Origin: Cocos nucifera
Taxonomy: Eukaryota; Streptophyta; Magnoliopsida; Arecales; Arecaceae
Assembly (NCBI GenBank): GCA_006176705.1
Contig: QRFJ01000765.1
Span: forward strand, 434,001 to 498,000
Direction: 5' to 3'
DNA length: 64,000 nt
How positions within the stretch are numbered: the first letter of the stretch is position 1; each line of letters begins with the position of its first letter. The notes beneath the pieces were generated by a model, which was given only the letters and a program-made list of their open reading frames with translations, did not search any database and was not told where the DNA came from. Shown here one piece after another: positions 12,291 to 23,130 of the stretch. A program made the translations under genes and the position numbers.

Positions 12291-12559
12291 AGCCCAAGTG
12301 CAAATATCTGCATTCCTTTGTAAAAGGTTAACAAGCTACCATTTAACTTCTCCAACTAAATTTGAACCAATCTAAATTGTATGATCTTTATTCCCATCAT
12401 TCAAGGAGATCATGACAAGATCATCAATGGGCTCTTCCCGCTCTTCAGTTAAATCATCTCGAACATCACGTCCGTCTACCAAGCATACTTCAGATTGCCT
12501 ACCACCTTGCAAGGTGATTGTATAATAATGACATGCCAAGGCTTGATCACCTCGAATCT

Positions 12560-13020
12560 CTCTGACCCCAAAATCTATTGAAAACTTTACTTTTTGATAA
12601 TATGTTGATTCACAGCTTGGAGTGCATTAAGTCCAAGTCATCCAAGAATAGCATTGTAGGTAGAAGGAGCTTTAACTACCAAAAAATCAATCTAAGCCTG
12701 AGATTATTTTGGATACCGACCTACCACAATAGATAGGATGATTATTCCTTTGACTGGTACCATGTCGCCAGTAAATCCCACTAGTAGAGAGTTTAGTGGT
12801 CCCATTCGATTGTTGGATATGGATATTTTGGAGAAATCATCATGAAACAAAATATTGGCAGAGCTTTCTTATCAACTAGGATATGGCATACATCATAGTT
12901 GATAATATTTAGAGAAATTATAACCATATCATCAAGCAAAAATTGATCCCCTTGTGCATCTTCTTCAGTAAAAGTGATTGGTTCTTCAGTTCTCCACCTC
13001 TTCATTGGTTCTGTCAATCT
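12560..13020 (-). pseudogene. Gypsy G1 protease
   Basis: The ORF at 12793-13017 begins in the conserved linker (ITFTEEDAQG) and continues through VISLNIINYDVCHILVD. The expected Asp-Ser/Thr-Gly catalytic triplet is replaced by VDKKAL, so even an unbroken protein would be inactive. The C-terminal NAILG segment follows at about 12630-12670 in another frame. Confidence 0.7.
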
Positions 13021-13244
13021 GCTAGCTTCTTCTTGTCGATGTCCTCCAGCTATGGTATTGACAATTTCAAGTGAAGATTGATTTCCTTAAGGTTGTTCCC
13101 TCTAGAGCTACTCAAGTTGTGGAAGAGCTCTCGGTTGCTCTTCTCTTCTCTCAGGTCACCATCACAAGAATTGGTCCAGCCAACCTTATCGAATTAGCTT
13201 CTCAATTTTGTCTTAGAGTTGAATGCATTTTTCAGTATCATGAC
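13021..13244 (-). pseudogene. Gypsy G1 gag, zinc-knuckle side
   Basis: Short minus-strand stretches match the G2 gag C-terminus at 23160-23400, ending in the segment just before the His-Asp-Thr-Glu knuckle. It stops exactly at the G2 LTR edge (13245). The N-terminal half of this gag resumes at 25862 on the other side of G2. Confidence 0.65.
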
Positions 13245-13490
13245 TGTTGATGCAGAAATTTGTGAGAATGCCGAAGGTGGCTGGACTAGAGAAGGTGAGG
13301 CCGCCAACGGGACCTATAAAATAAAGTCCAAGATCGGAGGTGGGTGGCTTCGATAGGATCCTCCAATACTCAAGTTAATTTTTCGATCAACTAAAATGGA
13401 GTACTCAGGATATAAAGAGGTAGAGTAATGAAAAGAAAAAGAAAACTTAGAAGAAACATATCTGGAGGATTTTTTTTATAGACAGAGCAT

Positions 13491-13559
13491 GTAATAAACT
13501 GATAGTGACAGTCATAATCGTTTGATAGTGGACCACTCAAGCCACAAGAAGTTTATTAC
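13491..13559 (-). promoter_or_regulatory. LTR U3 palindrome next to TATA (G2 left LTR)
   Basis: The arms GTAATAAACT (13491-13500) and AGTTTATTAC (13550-13559) are perfect reverse complements with 49 bp between. The TATA box (minus strand, 13474-13480) ends exactly 10 nt away. The same arrangement occurs in three other LTRs of this window with different arm sequences. The role is unknown; position suggests promoter control. Confidence 0.7.
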
Positions 13560-13896
13560 GGAGGGTGGTATTCATTATCGTGATGTGCCAGTCGAGAGTG
13601 ATGTTCATTGTCGTGATTCGCCAATCCGTTGGAGATTAATAGTCAAAGTTCGGATGGAGTAGGCGCTGGCGGCGAAGAACTTCAAGTCATAATAGTTCTA
13701 GAGAAGTTCGGGCTTCTTTAGAGTCATCTGCATGTAGGTTGATTTGCATTGTATTGAGAGCTAAATTTGCATAGATGATGAGGTCCTTCTGGGTGACCGT
13801 AGGGGGCTCGACCAAAAGGAATTCTTCTTGTCGATTAGCGAAATTCGACTATAAAGAGTTCGGAAGGCTTGTGACTGGATGAGTCTGGCTTGAAGG

Positions 13897-14245
13897 AGTT
13901 TGGATGGAATTCTGCTGGAGGAGTTCGGAAGGAGATTTGCTGGGGGAGTTCGGATGGAAGTCTATCAGAGGAGTTCGAAAGGAGATTCATGAGAGGAGTC
14001 TGGATGGAAGTCTACTAGAGGAGTCCTGAAGGAGATCTGCTGGGAGAGTCTGGATGGAAGTCTGTTGGAGGAGTCCAGAAGGAGATCTGCTGGAGGAGTC
14101 CGGATGGAAGACTGCTGGAGGAGTCCGAAAGAAGATCCATTGGAGGAGTCCAGAAGGAGATCCGTTGGATGGAAGTCTGCTAGAGGAGTCCGGAAGGAGA
14201 TCCGCTGGAGGAGTCCAAATGGAAGTCTGCTGGAGGATGGCCATC
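13897..14245. repeat. 25-bp minisatellite inside G2 left LTR
   Basis: About 14 units of 25 bp, of the form GGAGTCCGGATGGAAGTCTG plus CTGGA, alternate between two types (GGATGGAAGTC and GGAAGGAGATC), giving a 50-bp higher-order period. The right LTR holds the matching array at about 25530-25855. Confidence 0.85.
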
Positions 14246-14308
14246 TTGGAATCATTCTGAGACAAGATGCCAAGCCGAACTTTGGCAGGAGCAGGTCTAA
14301 CCCCAACA

Positions 14309-14948
14309 ATAGTCCTACTCTCGAGTTCAAAATTCGAAGGAAAGGAGTACAAAAAAAGCGACTACCAAAGTTCTTTTTCAGGTTTTATGCTCGTTGGATG
14401 AAAAGTCATGGTGTTTTCTGTGTTGGCACCAAAACATCTTACATATGAGGTGATCTAAAAAAATCATTTTTAAAATTCTCATCAAAACTCTATCCTAGGT
14501 ATGGCGTAATTATGGTTCTGCCAGCAGTCTGTCATCTGTCATGATGAAGGAGGCATGTGTCACTCAAGGATCGACTGGAGGAGGTCTACCGTCATAACCA
14601 TCTTAAGCTCTACAGGATATTTAAATTGATCTCCTCCTTCTAAGGCCTCACTTCTCTTCGAGCTCCTCTTCTTCCTCCGATAGTCTTTTTCTGCTCGAGC
14701 GTTCTTTGATTTCTTCCTCCATTCCTTTCGCTCATCGGTGCTTTCCTACCTGATTTCCATCATGTCTATTATCTTGTTGCCCTTCTCAGCCGATTTAGAT
14801 TAGTTTCACAATCTTCCCTATGATTATTTCAATATTTTTCGCATCTTCCCCCTTCGACTTCTTCAAGAAGATTTTGCATCTTGTTTTCTCAATTTTTTGA
14901 AGATTTTTCGATGTTCGTTTGATCTGAAAGTCTTTAAAAACTTCTTAG
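14309..14948. other. G2 spacer between LTR and antisense ORF
   Basis: There is no recognisable domain here. The minus strand next to the LTR is purine-rich (GAGAGTAGGACTAT) and may contain the polypurine tract. The plus strand is pyrimidine-rich and would be the 5' leader of the antisense gene. Confidence 0.45.
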
Positions 14949-17900
14949 TCTACCAATTCTAGGAGTTTGTCCAATCTGACCTTTCGAAATCCTGACCCCA
15001 TAGATGAGACTGATCTTAGAAGCATGCCCCCTCCGACCTTTGTACCGGATTCGATCCGTTGCACCCTGCTCCTAGACGACCTTTTATTAATTAGAATATA
15101 ATATGGGGTTCCACTAGAATACGAACTAGAACTTCCTGGACAAAGTGACCAAGCCTACTCTCTCCCACCCAGCCAATTTTGTCTGTACTTGGAAGCTCTT
15201 CATGCCGGGCTAAGACTTCCACTTCTATCTTTTGTAGTTGAACTTTTTCAATTTTTGAACATTTTCTTAGCTTCTATAGTACCAAATTCTTTTAGATTTT
15301 TGATCGGATTCCTCTCTCTTTGCCACTTAGCTAAAGCTCGTCCGACCATTTTAGTTTTTAGAAACTACTATACCTTTAAATGCCATCCTTCTATAAAAGA
15401 TTAGTAGTAGTTCTCTCTTCAGTTCAATAAAAAGGGTTACTGAAAGGTACTCCTTCTATCCACAACTAAAAGGAGAAGTTCTTCTTCGTACATTGTCCAA
15501 CCTTGATGTTGGGGCTTCCTCCTTGGGGTCTCCTTAGAGAGTCCGTCTGTTGAGCCCCTAGCTTAGATGGGGGCGACCTTGATTTTGCCAATAAACTCAA
15601 GAATTATCGGGTTCCTCCCCTACCCTAACTTCTGAAAGATCAAACCCTGTTTAACATGAGTTTGAGTCCCCTTGACCCTGCTGGAATGTTTTCGCATTTT
15701 GCAAGATTTAATGGGGTTCTCCTTATATACGATTTAATTGTGACCTCCTCTTTGTCATAGAGATGGATGCCCAAGCAGCTAAGATACTCATCAAGGGGCT
15801 TCAGGCCCATAAAAGAAAAGAAAAAGCTCCTGATGAAAGTTCGAAGCAGGCAAAGGTTAGTGCTCTGAGCTCCGTGACCCCTATCGCTGCCGTCGCCGCC
15901 TTTGAGGTTGCCGAGGGTGCCAAAGTTATCCCCACCACCGAGGTCGGCACTGTTGATGGGAGCTCTATGCCTCTAACATCCTTGAGTCCCCCAAGTTGAA
16001 GATCAAGCTCCGCAGCCTCCCACCGAAAAGGATAAAGAGGGTTAGAAGGGAAAGAAGAAGGTCGTCGTCAAGATGTTCTGCAAGGCTTGCCCTGGTGAGT
16101 CTAATGATGACAATAATGCTCTAAGAAAAGATCCCTTCAGCAACTCGGATCTCGTCCGCAACCTAACTAACAAGTTCGCCATGTCCGAGGTTGTAGACCG
16201 AATGGCCGACCTTGATCATGCAGCTTGTGTGGGATTCCTTTAGAACCTTCATAATCATCTTGTTGAGTCTTTTTTCTCTCTCTTTTCTTGTCTCCTCTTT
16301 TTTTTTTTTTGCATGCATAACACAGCTCATTTACCGCAGTTGGATCACCAAAAACTCGCACATATCAAAATGGTGAACCGTTTGAGGTTGGAGGCATTGA
16401 GGGCTCAGGAAAACCTTCAAGCCAAAGTTGACCACCTCCAGGAAAAGACTGTTGAGGTTGACCATCTTTTAAAGGAGAAGGCGGTCAAAGTCGAAGGTCT
16501 TCAAGAGGCGCTCAGGAAAGAAGAACTTACCATGACGGGATTGAAGGCCGCATTGACCTTGGAAGAGGAGAGGAGGAAGAAGGTCGAGGTTAAGGTCATC
16601 GAGCTGAAGGATCAAACTTCAAGACAAATTTCGAAGGCAAAGATCCAGGCAGTAAAGGAGTTCAAGATTTTCTCTGAAATGAGAGATCTGAATGTTGCAT
16701 TTGGCTAGGAGGCCTTTCAGAAGGGATATGAACTCTACGATGATCGAGTGGTTGCCAATTTCCCCAAACTTGATCTCGATTTCTTATACGAAAAGGTCCC
16801 TGATGAAGAGGCAGGATCGTCCACTACCACGGTTGATCCTTCTTCCATCAAAGCCATCCTCAATCCCTCCGATCCTGCCATTAAGGTGCCTGGACCTGCA
16901 CTAGAGCCGAAGGTGGTAGAGAATGCTCCAACCTCGTCCGCCGTTGTTCCTTTCGAGGTCTAGAATTTTAAATAGTTATACTTTTTTTTCAATGTATGTT
17001 CAAATATTTTGAAAAATAAAAATGAGTTTTATTTTTCTTATACTTGTGCTATGATGAATGTTATTCAGAATTCTTCTAGTGACCAAAGTCAAGGTCAATC
17101 ATCTCCAACCGATGCTGAGCCACTATCCGAAGGTATCCCTTTGAGACCTAGAGTCAAATATTTAAAGAAAAAATCCATCACCTGAAAAAGAAGTTGAAGA
17201 AGATGGAAGATGAGCTTCAGAGATCCAGAAAAAATGCTTTGGAGGTGATGATTGAAGTTACTTGCCTTTGCAAGTTGCACATGAAAGATTTTGTGAGCTT
17301 CAATATTAGAAAAGATAACTTTTAAAGAGAGTTGACCGAACTTAAGAAAAGCACCAGTGATAAGTTCTGAGCATTAACTGTGAAGATTAGCTTCCTCAAA
17401 GTTGAGCTTAAGATGGCGAAAGAGAAAATTCAACTACTGAAGGAAAGTTCACCATGGTCTTCCGATAAGGTCCGGTACGAATGGGATTGGTCGAAGAAAT
17501 TTTTGGAGCTCCAAAGCAACTTCAAGACACTGAAGTCTGGCATGATAGTTATAGAGTATGCTGGGTGAAAAAAATATCTAGACTTAAATGTGAGCTCAAG
17601 ACAGCCAGGGCTGAAGTGACTTATCTTCGAAAGTAGTTAGCCAATAATCAGTAGACTGGTGTTAGCAGGGAGCCTGAGTGACTCGCTTCTTTAAAAAAAT
17701 CCTTTGGTCATCTTATCGAGTTGTACGAGAAGGACAAGGTCGAACTTCAACAACTGAAGATCCAAATGGCCTATGAGCGATAAGCTGTTAATGATGTGGA
17801 GGCTGAGTTAGAAATCCTAAGATAATTATGGGAGTCTAGAGATAATTTCCAGCAGGTCGATAGATTATTTGTAGAGAGCCTATTGAAGAGGAAGCAACTT

Positions 17901-17985
17901 GAAGAAGAAATTATTAGTTTGAAGCAATCTTTGACGATGACGGGGGTCGATAGTTCAAAGTCTAAAGGATCTGATCCTCCTCCTT
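14949..17985 (+). pseudogene. Antisense ORF of gypsy G2 (putative gypsy-type transposon protein)
   Basis: This plus-strand coding remnant is opposite to G2 gag-pol. The first part (14990-15560) reads PPPTFVPDSIRC, YLEALHAGLRLPL, FVVELFQFLNI and PNSFRFLIGF, which I recognise as the plant 'putative gypsy type transposon' domain (Pfam Transposase_28). Next come a Lys/Ala-rich linker at 15763-15999 (AAKILIKGLQAHKRK), a long heptad coiled coil at 16313-16708, and FQKGYELYDDRVVANFPKLD at 16711-16770. A second Lys/Glu-rich coiled-coil stretch fills 17150-17940. Several stops and shifts break it, including TAG after NVAFG at about 16707. Position between pol and the 3' LTR fits antisense ORFs known in Tat-lineage elements. 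Molecular role unknown. Confidence 0.75.
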
Positions 17986-18139
17986 AGGACTTCGTTCATT
18001 TTATCCTTTTGTACATGATCTTGCAGATCTTTATTTTATAATGAACTTCATCTTCAATGAAGCTATGCTTTCTTCAATCATTTTTTTATTCTACTTGGAT
18101 TCATTGTTTGTTAACTTCTCCATTTTCTTCATTTTTCTC

Positions 18140-19235
18140 CTATCTCACATAACAGGAGGTCCTCCTACATGCCAGGATGAGGTCCTCCTCCTGTTCTTGA
18201 TATGGTTGGCCATTTTATCTTCCTGTCAGGATGAGGTTCTCCTCCTATTCCTGATGAGGTTGGCCTTGTTTTGTTAGGACGAGATCCTCTTTCTATTTCC
18301 AACAAAGAAATAGGGATATCAAAGGGCTATTGAAAGGACCTCTCCCCTCCTCTTGTCTTAAATAATCAAAGATCTTCATCCATGTTAGGATGAGATTCTT
18401 CTCCTGTTCCTGACATGGTTGGCCTTTTTATCCTCCTATTAGGACGAGGTTCTCCTCTTATTCGTGACGGAGTTGGCCTTTCTTTATTAGGACAAGGTTC
18501 TCCTCCTATCCCTAACAAAGGTATAGAGATACAAAAGAGTCATTGAAAGGGCCTCTTTCTTCCTCCTATCTTAAATAATTAGAGATCTTCATCCATATCA
18601 GATGAGGTTCTCCTCCTGTTCTTAACATGATTGATCTTTTTATCCTCCTATCAAGATGAGGTTCTTCTTCTATTTCTGATGGGGTTGGTCTTTCTTTGTT
18701 AGAATGAGGTCCTCCTTCTATTCCTAATAAAGGTATAGGAGCACAAAAAAATTGTTGAAAGGACCTCTTCTCTCCTTCTGTCTTAAATAACTGAAGATCT
18801 TCATCTATGTTAGGATGAGATTCTCCTCCTGTTCCTAACATAGTTAGCTTTTTATCCCCCTGTCAGGATGAGGTTCTCCTCCTATTCCTGATGGGATTGG
18901 CCTTTTTTTATTAGGACGAGATCTTCCTCATTCCTAACAAAGATATTAAAGCACAAAAGAGTCATTGAAAGGACATCTTCCCTCCTTCTGTCTTAAATAA
19001 TCGGAGGTCTTCATCCATGTCAGGATGAGATTTTCCTCCTATTCCTAACACGGTTGGCCTTTTTGTCTCCCTATCAGGATGAGATTCTTCTCCTGTTCCT
19101 GACAGGATTGGCCTTCTTTTGTTAGGGCGAGGTCCTCCTCTTCTCTCTAATAAAGGTATAGGGGCACAAAAGGGCCATTGAAAGGACCTCTTTCATCCTT
19201 CTGTCTTAAATAATCGGAGGTCTTCTGCTTTATTT
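18140..19235. repeat. Tandem array of about 212-bp units in G2
   Basis: Five units start near 18170, 18382, 18596, 18808 and 19017. Each has a GAGGTTCTCCTCCTGTTCCT-type box twice, the word GGTTGGCC, a CATTGAAAGGACCTC box and TCTTAAATAATC. Units differ by scattered changes. The array lies between pol and the antisense ORF, the hypervariable 3' region of Tat-type elements that can seed satellite DNA. G1's junction at 9075 falls in the last partial unit. Confidence 0.85.
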
Positions 19236-20500
19236 ATTGGCGAAGTTTGGCTAGGTCATTTTCTATCATCACATGATTTTGTGCCAAAAAATAAAAATAT
19301 TAAAATAAAAAAAAATTATTAGGATTGAATTACTAGTAGTACATTCATAGATTTTTCGAATTTTAAGATCGTGAGAGCATAGATCCTCTGAATTTCTTTA
19401 AATAATATGTTCCTAGTCGGACGATTTCCACCACCTCATAAGGACCTTTCTAATTTAGGATGAGCTTTCCTTGATTTTGAGGCTGTGAAACATCCGCTCG
19501 TTGAAGTACGAGATCTCATATTCTGAAGATTTTATTTCTGACCCTCGAATTATAGTAGCGGGCTATCCTTTGCTTGTAAGCTGCCATTCGGATCTGGTCC
19601 TTCTTCCGCTTTTCTTCCAGTAAATCAAGGTTAGCTCTGAGGTCCTGCAAGTTATCTTGTTCATTGAAGGCCTCTACTCATACTTAGGGAAGTTCAAGTT
19701 CAACCGAGATAACTGCCTCCATCCGAAAGCTAGTGCAAAGGATGTTTCTCCAGTGGATAATCTTTGAGTAGTTCGATAAGCCCAGAGCACATAATATAGT
19801 TCATCCACCCAGATCTTTTTTGCTCTTTCAAGCCTAGCCTTTATCCCTTGAAGCAAAGTTCTATTAGTCACTTCTGCCCCACCATTCACTTGCAGATGAG
19901 CCATCGACGTGAAATAATGAGATATATTCAGACCTTCATAGAACTCAGCGAACTTCGCACCTACGAACTGACACCCATTATCAGTGTTCAGCATCAAAGG
20001 CAAACTAAACCTACAAACAATTGACTTCTAGATGAATTCTTATACTTTAGCTTTAGCGATTTTTGCTAGAGGTTTGGCTTCGATCCACTTAGTGAAATAA
20101 TCCACTACCACTAGAAAGAACTTTTATTGCCCAGATGCCATGGGAAAAGGTTCGAGTATATCTATCCCCTACTATAAGAATGGTCAGGGAGCACTCAGTG
20201 GTGTAAGTTGTGAAGCCGACTGTCTCTGAATATTTACATTTTCTTGGCACCTATCGTACTTTCTTACATAATCCACCGCATTCTGATGCATTTTTGGCTA
20301 ATAGTATCCCTGATGGAACAACTTGTATGATAAGAATCTCACTCCCAGATGATTTTTGTAAATCCCTTCATGAACTTTTCTCAAGGCATAGCTTGCTTCT
20401 GAAGGTCGAAGACACTTGAGGAGTGGTAAAGAGTACAACCTCATATACAACTTGCTTTCATACAAAATATAGTGGGAAGCTTGATTTCTCAACTTTTGAG
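19236..20500 (-). pseudogene. Gypsy G2 integrase
   Basis: Zinc-binding domain: the ORF at 20298-20492 reads ASYALRKVHEGIYKNHLG and SYKLFHQGYY, the H2C2-side block of gypsy integrases. Catalytic core: the ORF at 19674-20003 starts near the second Asp (LNTDNGCQFVGAKFAEFY), then QVNGGAEVTNRTLLQGI with the catalytic Glu region, and ends WAYRTTQR. The first Asp region lies in a broken frame at about 20050-20160. Integrase joins the cDNA to chromosomal DNA. Stops separate the parts. Confidence 0.8.
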
Positions 20501-20599
20501 CTTCTTTGTGATCTCTGGAAAGAATTTTTTTCTTGAGATATGCTATAATGGATCGATCCAGCTGGGCTCATGATCAACTTGCATTATCGCTTGGGGCTC

Positions 20600-21035
20600 T
20601 TCCGAACTCGGGCGTTACAAGACCTCAAAAAGGACTTCTTTTGGTAGTTCGTTTGGGGCTAAGGTGGCTAGCTTAAAAAAGAGGTCGGCTATGGTATTCT
20701 CTATCCTGAGGATCTATTGGATGTTGAAATTGTCAAAGGCCAAACTTAAGCTCTTTACTTTTTTCAAGTACTTTTTCATACTTTCCTTTCAGACTTCAAA
20801 GGAGTTATTAACTTATTCCACCACCAACTGAGAGTCACTGTATACCTTCAAATATTGTACTTCTAGCTCTTTGGCTATCCTTAGTCCTATAAGTAGGGCT
20901 TCATACTCTGCTCCATTATTAGTGATGAGGAAGTCAAAGCGTAATGTGTACTCCATCATAACTTCTACCAGATTGATGAGGATCAAACTTGCACCTGCCC
21001 CAGAAGCGTTGGATGAACCATCCACATACAGTACC
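20600..21035 (-). pseudogene. Gypsy G2 archaeal-type RNase H
   Basis: The ORF at 20813-21025 begins DGSSNASGAGASLILI with the first catalytic Asp, then NNGAEYEALLIGL with the catalytic Glu and YSDSQLVVE with the second Asp. This is the second RNase H typical of Tat gypsy elements. The C-terminal part (about 20610-20800) is in another frame. All three acidic residues visible here are intact. Confidence 0.85.
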
Positions 21036-21169
21036 TAGAAGTTTTTAGGAAGATCAGCCTTTTCTTCAGGGGGGCTTGGGATAAGGGCCTCTTGATGCTC
21101 TGGTTCAGTCTCCTCCAAAATAGTATATTTCACTATAAAATCAGCCAGTATTTGAGCTTTAATGGATGG

Positions 21170-21560
21170 CTAAGGTTAGAAATGGATGTCGAATTTGGTC
21201 AACTCAATCACCCACTTTGCCATCCTACCAGAGATATCAGGTCGATGAAGAACTGCCTTGATGGATTGATCAGTGAGGAAAGTAATTGTGTGCCCTTGGA
21301 AGTAAGGTCGAAACTTTCTTGCTATAATCAACAAGACATAGGTTAGTTTTTCTAATTTGGTATATCTTATTTTTGCATCCCTCAAGATTCTGCTTATATA
21401 GTAAATCAACTTCTGAACTTTTGCTTCTTCTTTGACTAGTAGGACTCCAACAGCTATAGGAGATATGGCAAGATATAGGAATAGTTCTTCCTTAGGTTTA
21501 GGTTTGGCAAGCAATGAGGATGAACTGAGATAGCTCTTCAATTTCTCATGGGCTCGCTGA
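21170..21560 (-). pseudogene. Gypsy G2 classical RNase H
   Basis: The 121-residue ORF at 21176-21541 shows PKEELFLYLAISPIAVGVLL, YYISRILRDAKIRYTKLEKL and ITFLTDQSIKAVLHRPDISG, the gypsy RNase H fold with its YxxxEK block. It ends in WVIELTKFDIHF, the usual exit into the linker before the second RNase H. The domain itself is uninterrupted, but stops isolate it from RT. Confidence 0.85.
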
Positions 21561-22400
21561 CACTCGAGGATCTAGTTGAAGTTCTTGGGCTACTTGAGTA
21601 CTTGAAAGAAGAGCATGAAGCACTCCGTCAATCTAAACATGAAGTGATTTAGAGCAGCCACCTTGTCTGTGAGGCATTGAACTTCTTTTATTATTTTTGG
21701 GGCAGTCATTTCTTGGATGGCTCTGATCTTCTCTGGGTTGGCCTCAATGCCGCGGCTTGACACCATAAATCCTAAGAACTTGTCCGAGGTTACTCTGAAA
21801 GCGTATTTCGGAGGGTTCAGCTTTATCTTATACTTTTGAAGGATATTGAAGGTCTCCTCAAGGTCAGCAATATGATTTAGTAAATATTAGCTTTTAACCA
21901 GCATATCATCTATATAGATCTTCATGTTGCGATCAATCTGCTTCTTAAAAATTTTATTCACCAGATGCTGGTATGTTGTATCTGCATTTTTAAGCCCAAA
22001 CGATATGATCCTGTAATAATAAAGACCATAGTAAGTAATAAAAGTAGTTTTTTTCTTGTCCTGTGGTGCCATCTGAACTTGATTATAATTGAAGAAGGCA
22101 TCCATGAAAGTAAGGAGCTCATGGCCCGAAGTTGCATCCACCAATTGGTTGATCCTGGGCAAAGGATAGCTATCTTTTGGACAGACTATGTTTAAATCTG
22201 TGAAGTCTATGCACATCCTCCACTTGCCATTTATCTTTTTAACTAGGACAATATTTGCAATCCAATCTAGGTAAAGCACTTCTCGAATGAATCCCACCTT
22301 AAGGAGTTTATCGACTTCGTCCATTATAGCCTTCTGCCTCTCCGGTGCAAAACTGCATTTTTTTTGTTCACTAGTCGTCGCTTAAGATCTACACCCAGGT
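21561..22400 (-). pseudogene. Gypsy G2 reverse transcriptase
   Basis: The 145-residue ORF at 21887-22324 covers fingers and palm: VGFIREVLYLDWIANIVLVK, WRMCIDFTDLN, CPKDSYPLPRINQLVD, LLTFMDAFFNYNQVQMA (first catalytic Asp) and the YIDDMLVKS box with the Asp pair. The thumb continues at about 21600-21880 after a stop. Best preserved polymerase core of the two full gypsy copies. Confidence 0.9.
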
Positions 22401-22629
22401 GGTGCTCCATGACTTCTACATTAATCTTGGACATGTCTACAGGTGTCCAAGCGAAGACATCAGCATTTCTTTATAAGAATGTGATGAGATGCTTTCTAAT
22501 ATCTCCTTTTAGGTTTAAGCCGATCTTCATAGTATATTCTTTATTCCCATCATTCAAAGGGATCTCCTCAAGGTCGTCGATGGATTCTCCTCTTTCTTTA
22601 AATAGATCATCGCGAGCATCAAGCCCATC

Positions 22630-23130
22630 CATCGGACAAAGGTCCACTTATCTTCCCTTCTGTAAGGTAATATTGTAGCAGTGTCGAGCTAGTGCCTGAT
22701 CTCCTCGGACCTTCCAAACTCCATACCTGATTGGAAACTTCATTTTTAGATAGTAAGTAGAAACCACGGCTCGAAGTTTATTCAAACTGGATCGGCCAAG
22801 GATCGCATTGTAGGCAAAAAGGGCTTTAACTACCAAAAAATCAACTTATGCCATAGATTGCTTTGGCTATCAGCTAGCTACCATAGGCAATGTTATTATA
22901 ACTTCCATCGACACTGCATCACCTATGAATCTTACCAATGGAGAATTCATCAGGCCCATCTTATCATCAGATATGAATATTTTGGAAAAAATATCATAAA
23001 ATAAGACATTAGTAGAGCTTTCATTATCAATTAAAATATGACGTACATCATAATCAGTAATATTTAAAGAAACTATAATTGCATCATTATGCGAAAGCTG
23101 AACTCCCTGGGCATCTTCTTCAATGAAGGT
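22630..23130 (-). pseudogene. Gypsy G2 protease
   Basis: In minus-strand order the segment reads DAIIVSLNITDYDVRHILID then NESSTNVLFYDIF, so the catalytic Asp-Ser/Thr-Gly has become Asp-Asn-Glu. The C-terminal half is the ORF at 22648-22836 (YNAILGRSSLNKLRAVVS, LKMKFPIRYGV). Aspartic protease would process the gag-pol polyprotein; this copy should be inactive. Confidence 0.8.

Larger units (their letters stand above)
13245..14308 (-). repeat. Gypsy G2 3' LTR
   Basis: It starts TGTTGATGCAG and ends near CCCCAACA (14308), about 1.06 kb. It matches the LTR at 24883-25861 from its first base up to 14253; beyond that the right LTR is truncated. On the minus strand it has a TATA box (13474-13480) and the inverted-repeat element described separately. 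The long open frames at 13965-14448 come from the 25-bp minisatellite and are not genes. Confidence 0.75.

Noticed and set aside
13965..14448. Overlapping open frames of about 120 residues on both strands
   Set aside because: They are produced by the 25-bp minisatellite in the G2 LTR, which keeps several frames open. There is no domain, and the right LTR does not keep the same frames.
18140..19235. Possible CRISPR-like spaced repeats
   Set aside because: The units are about 212-bp tandem copies without unique spacers of constant length, in a plant retrotransposon.
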